Source: Pannonibacter sp. XCT-53
Lineage (GTDB): Bacteria; Pseudomonadota; Alphaproteobacteria; Rhizobiales; Stappiaceae
Assembly: GCF_009915765.1 (NCBI RefSeq)
Contig: NZ_JAABLQ010000001.1
Location: 1,364,001-1,428,000, forward strand
Length of the DNA stretch: 64,000 nt
Direction of reading: 5' to 3'
The notes beneath the pieces were generated by a model. It was not told the DNA's origin. It did not search any database and was given only the letters and a program-made list of their open reading frames with translations. Below are positions 60,424-64,000 of this stretch, piece after piece (positions within the stretch are counted from its first letter, which is position 1; each line of letters opens with the position of its first letter). A program made the translations under genes and the position numbers.

Positions 60424-61467
60424 ATGGAGGTAACTGCACTGAGTCTAACTGCACAAAATGCTAAGCAACGCGAACGAGACCTCCGTTTGGAGCTCTCGGG
60501 AATTGGTGTTGAGTGGAAGTCGCTCAAGCGAGTTCTCCCTGACTGGGTTGATTCCGCTTTCCAGAGCCGCTCCGGTGTTGTTGAGTTGAAGACGTTCCTT
60601 TCACGAAATGCAGGCCTTCAACTCAGCTCAGAAGGACTTCTGACAACAAAACAACTTCCAGCGGCATGCTTCAAAACGAATTCGGCCACTTCTGTCGAAC
60701 AGGTAACTGCTGCACGCAACATAGCAACGGCCTGCGCGCGTCTAATAGCGATGGCGACTAAGACGCCCTACAAGCACCTCCCTGATGTGGCAGATACGTT
60801 CCGCGAAAAACTATTGCGGAACTCAAACAAGCGTTGGATCGACCTCCCGATGCTTCTTAATGCGTGCTGGGAGCACGGAGTTCCAGTTCTTTACCTACCT
60901 TCTTTGCCAGTCCAAGGCAGAAAGATGGAGGGCATGGTCACGTTCGTCAGGGAACGTCCTGCGATCATTCTAACAAAGAAGGTCCCTCATCCCGATTGGC
61001 TGCTATTCGTATTGGCGCATGAAATCGGTCATTTGGCGAAAGGCCATCTACCTGAAGACGAGGGACAAGCTATCGTCGACGATACGGTAGAAATCAAATC
61101 TGGTGAAGAGCGAGATCAGCAAGAAGAAGAAGCAAACATGTTTGCTACGCATCTGCTGGCGCCAGGTGGAAAAGAGGTTACTATCCGCAAGAGACTACCC
61201 GTAGCAGCCAAGTTTGCAGACGAGGCTAAGAAGTATGGACAGGAAAATGGGATTGCTCCGGGATACGTAATCCTTAACGCTGTTCACAATTCACTGATCA
61301 ATGGTAAGAAACCTTTCGCTCTCGGCCAAGCAGCACTGAAACTCATTCCAACAGATAATGATAAGTGCGCTGCCGATTTATGTAAGGATGCACTTAGGGA
61401 AAATATCGATCAGTACGTACTACGTGACGACAGCGTCGATTTTCTTGAGAAGCTCGACTTGCTGTAG
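60424..61467 (+). CDS. ImmA/IrrE family metallo-endopeptidase
   Basis: A 347-residue protein. The C-terminal half has the zinc-peptidase motif HEIGH at residues 199-203 (in VLAHEIGHLAKGH) and a downstream acidic ligand region EEEANMFATHLLAP, typical of ImmA/IrrE (DUF955). The N-terminal 150 residues are helical, with no clear HTH. Family members cleave or inactivate a repressor and are common in mobile elements and in toxin-antitoxin or defence loci. Base composition is clearly lower in GC than the rest of the window. The stop is 13 bases before the PIN-like gene. I chose ATG 60424; ATG 60325 would place the palindrome inside the gene. Confidence 0.85.
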   Translation: MEVTALSLTAQNAKQRERDLRLELSGIGVEWKSLKRVLPDWVDSAFQSRSGVVELKTFLSRNAGLQLSSEGLLTTKQLPAACFKTNSATSVEQVTAARNIATACARLIAMATKTPYKHLPDVADTFREKLLRNSNKRWIDLPMLLNACWEHGVPVLYLPSLPVQGRKMEGMVTFVRERPAIILTKKVPHPDWLLFVLAHEIGHLAKGHLPEDEGQAIVDDTVEIKSGEERDQQEEEANMFATHLLAPGGKEVTIRKRLPVAAKFADEAKKYGQENGIAPGYVILNAVHNSLINGKKPFALGQAALKLIPTDNDKCAADLCKDALRENIDQYVLRDDSVDFLEKLDLL

Positions 61468-61480
61468 GGCGCACATCATT

Positions 61481-62095
61481 GTGATTGGGCTTTTTGACCG
61501 CGACATATTTCTTAAGCTTTGCTGCTGCAATCTGTGGTTCGAGGCAGTCAATGCTTTGGAGTTAACACAGCCATATCGACTTGCAGCCACCAGTAGTGCG
61601 AAGTCCAATCATAAACTGATAGCTCGGATGCTTGGTGGGGCAGCACCTGAGGACGTAATACAGCGGACACAAGAAATCGTAGATATAGTACCCATCATAC
61701 CTGATGATGTCGATAAAATTTACGGTACAGCCGCCTACCAAGAACTGTCCGGCATTGATGGCATCGATACCGGCGAACATATTCTTGCTGCAATTTTTAT
61801 TAATAGCCCTGCCGGCCGAATGCTTCTCTCTGGAGACAAAAGATTTATTCAAGCCTTTCGCGAGTATCTTCCAGATCGATGGGATGAATTGAGTAGTTCG
61901 ATCATTTCATTTGAAACCTGCATACTGGCAATCGAAGAACGCTACGGCTTCGAATTCGTTCTTCAGCGCGTACTGCCTGTAAAACACTGTGACGGCAGCT
62001 TGAGAATTGCGATAGGTGACCAGCCGAAAGTGGAGCACTTCAGGAAAGCCATGACCTCTTACAATCCTTGCGGGATTATTAAAAAGAGAAGTTAA
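61481..62095 (+). CDS. PIN-like nuclease domain protein
   Basis: A 204-residue protein whose spaced acidic residues fit a PIN-like nuclease: D6/D8 in LFDRDIF, E99 in DTGEHILAA, and D119 in LLSGDKRF. It starts at GTG 61481 (no ATG fits well) 13 bases after the ImmA-like stop. Composition is AT-rich like its partner: 61381-61440 nearby has 27 G/C in 60. Together with the peptidase gene it forms a two-gene module that resembles a toxin-antitoxin or defence unit. The PIN call is inference from residue spacing; function unknown. Confidence 0.6.
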   Translation: MIGLFDRDIFLKLCCCNLWFEAVNALELTQPYRLAATSSAKSNHKLIARMLGGAAPEDVIQRTQEIVDIVPIIPDDVDKIYGTAAYQELSGIDGIDTGEHILAAIFINSPAGRMLLSGDKRFIQAFREYLPDRWDELSSSIISFETCILAIEERYGFEFVLQRVLPVKHCDGSLRIAIGDQPKVEHFRKAMTSYNPCGIIKKRS

Positions 62096-62886
62096 TTGAT
62101 ATCGGCAAGAATCAAATACACATCGACACTTGGAGGATTTTGGAAAATAAACACCGTGAGCGAATCGGTGGAAATGCAAATGGTTGCAGATAATTGGTAG
62201 CAAAGGCGGCGGTGATAGCGGCTCTCCGGATCAAATCCCGTCTCGCCTGTAGCAAAAGCAATCACATAAGTAGACTAGGGCAAGTCCGGTTGGCACTAGC
62301 TCCATCAAAACGCCGAGCCGTCCCGGCCCTGTGCCTAGCCCTGTCAGGGACCCGCACCCGCCAATCTCATCACTCCGGTGCAGGCAGGAGCCTCGACATC
62401 GAGGCGGGTGGTGTGTGGCGGGGATCTGAATTTCAGCAATAGAGTCCGGTGGGTACCGGGCTTCTGCGGGCGCAGGAGCGACGATGGGGGATGGGCTTTG
62501 CGCCTTGCCAGCCGTGTTGGGGTTGGTGGCGATCAGGGCTGAGGGCACGGGCTTCGGGTTCGCTGCGCACGCCGCCAGCACCCTGGCTCTCCGGTCCCGG
62601 CTCGGGGGCCGGGATGACGTGTGGAGGGGCTTCAGAAACAAAGCCTCGATCCCGGTCTCTTGACGTTTTTTCGGTCCCGGCTCGCGGGCCGGGATTTCAG
62701 GGGGCGGGCGTGAGGACAGGGAACTGGCCCCAGCCCTTGCTTGCGATCCGGCGCCGCGCGGGGGGCATCCAGCTTCCAACCCTGAAAGTTTCAAGGTCCA
62801 ATCCCCGCAAGGGCGGCGAGGTCGGGCAGTGTGGGGGCATGAAGCAGCAAGACCCGGACGGTCCGGCTGACGACAGGAGACCCCAG
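62096..62886. other. intergenic region between the islet and the RiPP precursor genes
   Basis: About 790 bases without a supportable gene. Composition changes from AT-rich to GC-rich near 62290, marking the right edge of the islet. It contains two copies of a REP-like palindrome (62592-62615 and 62672-62695). A promoter for the precursor genes is expected here, but none is clear. No integrase, tRNA or insertion sequence is seen. Confidence 0.5.
62592..62695. repeat. two REP-like palindromes
   Basis: CGGTCCCGGCTCG-S-GGGCCGGGAT (S is G in the first copy and C in the second) occurs at 62592-62615 and 62672-62695, each folding as TCCCGGC / GCCGGGA with a 6-base loop. The stem matches the outer palindromes of the dispersed element at 17.1 and 54.0 kb (ATCCCGGC...GCCGGGAT). 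Confidence 0.7.
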
Positions 62887-63312
62887 ATGCGTGACGCGAC
62901 AGACATTCACCCGATGCCGGAGACCCGGCCGGCACGGGAGACGGCCGAAGGCCAGAGCCTTGAGCGGGTGATCCAGGACAGGGCAGCGGCCGATCCGGCG
63001 TTCCGGGCCGCACTTCTGGCCGATCCGCTGGCGGCGATTGCCGGGGCGTTCCGGCTGGCGCCGATGCCGGGGCTGAAGCTGCGGGTGATCGAGGAGCAGC
63101 CGGGCGAGGTGGTGCTGGTGCTGCCGCGGGCGGCGGCGCTGGAGGCCGATGAACTCTCCGAGGCCGAGCTCGCGAAGGCCTCCGGCGGCTTTTCCGGCGT
63201 CAACGGCCAGATCGTCGATTCCGTCACGCAGACCAACGTGAAGCTGCCCGGCGGGCCCAACGCCATGGGCGCGGTGTTCCTGCGCCCCGGCTTCCGCCTG
63301 TTTCCGTTCTGA
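62887..63312 (+). CDS. NHLP-type RiPP precursor peptide 1
   Basis: A 141-residue precursor of the nitrile-hydratase-like leader peptide class. The leader (residues 1-101) has the ADPAFRAALLADPLAAI helix and VIEEQPGEVVLVLP, then ELSEAELAKASGG with the double-Gly cleavage site at 100-101. The predicted core is 40 residues, starts FSGVNGQIVDS and ends RPGFRLFPF, with no cysteine. ATG 62887 is set by AGGAGA about 8 bases upstream; ATG 62839 is in frame but less likely. It is followed after 22 bases by a second precursor. Confidence 0.85.
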   Translation: MRDATDIHPMPETRPARETAEGQSLERVIQDRAAADPAFRAALLADPLAAIAGAFRLAPMPGLKLRVIEEQPGEVVLVLPRAAALEADELSEAELAKASGGFSGVNGQIVDSVTQTNVKLPGGPNAMGAVFLRPGFRLFPF

Positions 63313-63334
63313 CCCCTGACCCGAGGACCTTGCC

Positions 63335-63718
63335 ATGACCGAACAGACCTCCTGGGACCGCGCCGACGTCGAGGATGTCATCCGCACGCAGGCGGAGACG
63401 GACGCCGCCTTCCGCGCCAAGCTGATCGCCGACCCGCGCGGCGCCATTGCCGAGCTGTTCCGCGCCGAGCCGAAGGCCGGGCTGAACTTCTCCGTCATCG
63501 AGGAACAGCCGGGCGAGGTGGTGCTGGTGCTGCCGCCGGCAAGGGACGAGCTGTCGCTGGCCGAACTGGATCAGGCCTCGGGCGGGGCAACCCATACGAT
63601 CACCATCAACAACCGGTCGGGACAGGGCAGCCACTTCGCATTTCTGCCGAACCCGCGCTACTGGATCATGCCCGGTGGTGGCCTGATTGGCATGCCGCCG
63701 TTCTCCTGGTGGGGCTGA
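63335..63718 (+). CDS. NHLP-type RiPP precursor peptide 2
   Basis: A 127-residue precursor. The leader (residues 1-84) has ETDAAFRAKLIADPRGAIAE, the same VIEEQPGEVVLVLP as precursor 1, and ELSLAELDQASGG. The predicted core has 43 residues: it starts ATHTITINNRSGQGS and ends PPFSWWG, with many aromatic residues and no cysteine. GAGGA lies 8 bases before the ATG. The leaders of the two genes are alike while the cores differ, the usual pattern for paired RiPP precursors. A GC hairpin follows at 63743. Confidence 0.88.
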   Translation: MTEQTSWDRADVEDVIRTQAETDAAFRAKLIADPRGAIAELFRAEPKAGLNFSVIEEQPGEVVLVLPPARDELSLAELDQASGGATHTITINNRSGQGSHFAFLPNPRYWIMPGGGLIGMPPFSWWG

Positions 63719-63742
63719 GCCTCACGCCGGTCCGGCCCGACG

Positions 63743-63765
63743 CGCCGCCGCCCCCTGCGGCGGCG
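63743..63765 (+). terminator. GC hairpin after the second RiPP precursor
   Basis: A perfect 9-bp stem CGCCGCCGC / GCGGCGGCG with loop CCCCT and no U-tract. It may protect the 3' end of the precursor mRNA or reduce read-through into the next gene, as often seen between precursor and maturation genes. Confidence 0.45.
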
Positions 63766-63883
63766 ACAGGGCCTCAGGAATCGGCTAGGGTGCAATCGTG
63801 ACGTGCAGCCCCCGGGGCTTAATCCTCTGGCAAGGAATTCCCGGCACGGTCGCTGCAGCGCGTCTCGGCCCGGGAGCCTGCCG

Positions 63884-64000
63884 ATGATGATCCTGAACAG
63901 CCTGAAGATGGCCATGGGTTTTGCCGGCGGACCGGCCGGCCGGCAGATGCTGGCCGGTGGCCGCCCGGACGCCGGCGGGCTGATGCCCGGTGCCAACGGC
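63884..64000 (+). CDS. start of a gene cut by the right edge
   Basis: An open frame with ATG 63884, preceded by GGGAG 8 bases upstream, runs to the end of the window (39 codons). It begins MMILNSLKMAMGFAGGP and is Gly-rich. Position after two NHLP precursors suggests a maturation, export or third precursor gene of the same cluster, but the visible part is too short to tell. Confidence 0.5.
   Translation, partial: MMILNSLKMAMGFAGGPAGRQMLAGGRPDAGGLMPGANG

Noticed and set aside
62205..62260. tRNA 3' fragment as attachment site at the right edge of the islet
   Set aside because: GGATCAAATCCC looks like a T-loop, but the stem does not pair, no acceptor partner is found upstream, and there is no second copy at the left edge of the islet.

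Overview
The window is GC-rich chromosomal DNA from an alphaproteobacterium, most likely Hyphomicrobiales (Rhizobiales). A Stappia/Pannonibacter-type member of the Stappiaceae is my best guess; that rank is inference. The evidence is a GTTC-N7-GTTC LexA box between ssb and uvrA, DUF1127 genes followed by CCUCCUCCC-motif (cuckoo) RNAs, an ExoR homologue, an NDUFA12 homologue, and the conserved block erpA/dgt-argS-SPOR-nagZ-scpAB-tatABC-serS-surE-pcm-nlpD-like next to DUF815 and yajC-secDF. No rRNA, tRNA, CRISPR array, insertion sequence or prophage was found.

Layout. 1-5.4 kb: the 5' end of a secreted protein (probably an L,D-transpeptidase), ssb, an SOS operator, a 17-bp minisatellite and uvrA. 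5.4-8.1 kb: two copies of a small locus, each a 49-codon DUF1127 gene followed by three hairpins carrying the anti-Shine-Dalgarno CCTCCTCCC motif, separated by about 1.4 kb of non-coding DNA with 13-bp tandem repeats. 8.1-17 kb: a methyltransferase, a lipoprotein, trmFO, and a minus-strand yajC-secD-secF operon followed by two genes related to mitochondrial complex I assembly factors (NDUFAF3-like and NDUFAF6-like), then a DUF815 ATPase. 17.1-35 kb: the conserved cell-envelope, segregation and Tat block on the minus strand, interrupted by one plus-strand esterase. 35-46 kb: erpA, xthA, exoR, parE, a degenerate sulfotransferase-like gene, a DEAD-box helicase, a diguanylate cyclase and tenA. 45.5-52.9 kb: a seven-gene suf operon for iron-sulfur cluster assembly. 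53-60.2 kb: an alpha/beta hydrolase, a dispersed repeat, the NDUFA12 homologue, a response regulator and the B12-dependent ribonucleotide reductase nrdJ.

The right end is accessory DNA. At 60.3-62.1 kb a lower-GC islet holds an ImmA/IrrE-type metallopeptidase gene and a PIN-like nuclease gene behind a perfect operator-like palindrome; this looks like a horizontally acquired toxin/defence-type module. At 62.9-63.7 kb two tandem genes encode RiPP precursors of the nitrile-hydratase-like leader peptide (NHLP) class. They share a leader motif, end the leader in Gly-Gly, and have different cysteine-free cores. A third gene starts at 63884 and runs off the window, so the maturation and export genes probably lie to the right.

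Of special interest are the duplicated DUF1127/cuckoo-RNA loci, the NHLP precursor pair, the ImmA/PIN-like module, a dispersed element of about 210-230 bp present twice in opposite orientation (17.1 and 54.0 kb) next to terminators, and tandem repeats lying between an SOS operator and its target gene.
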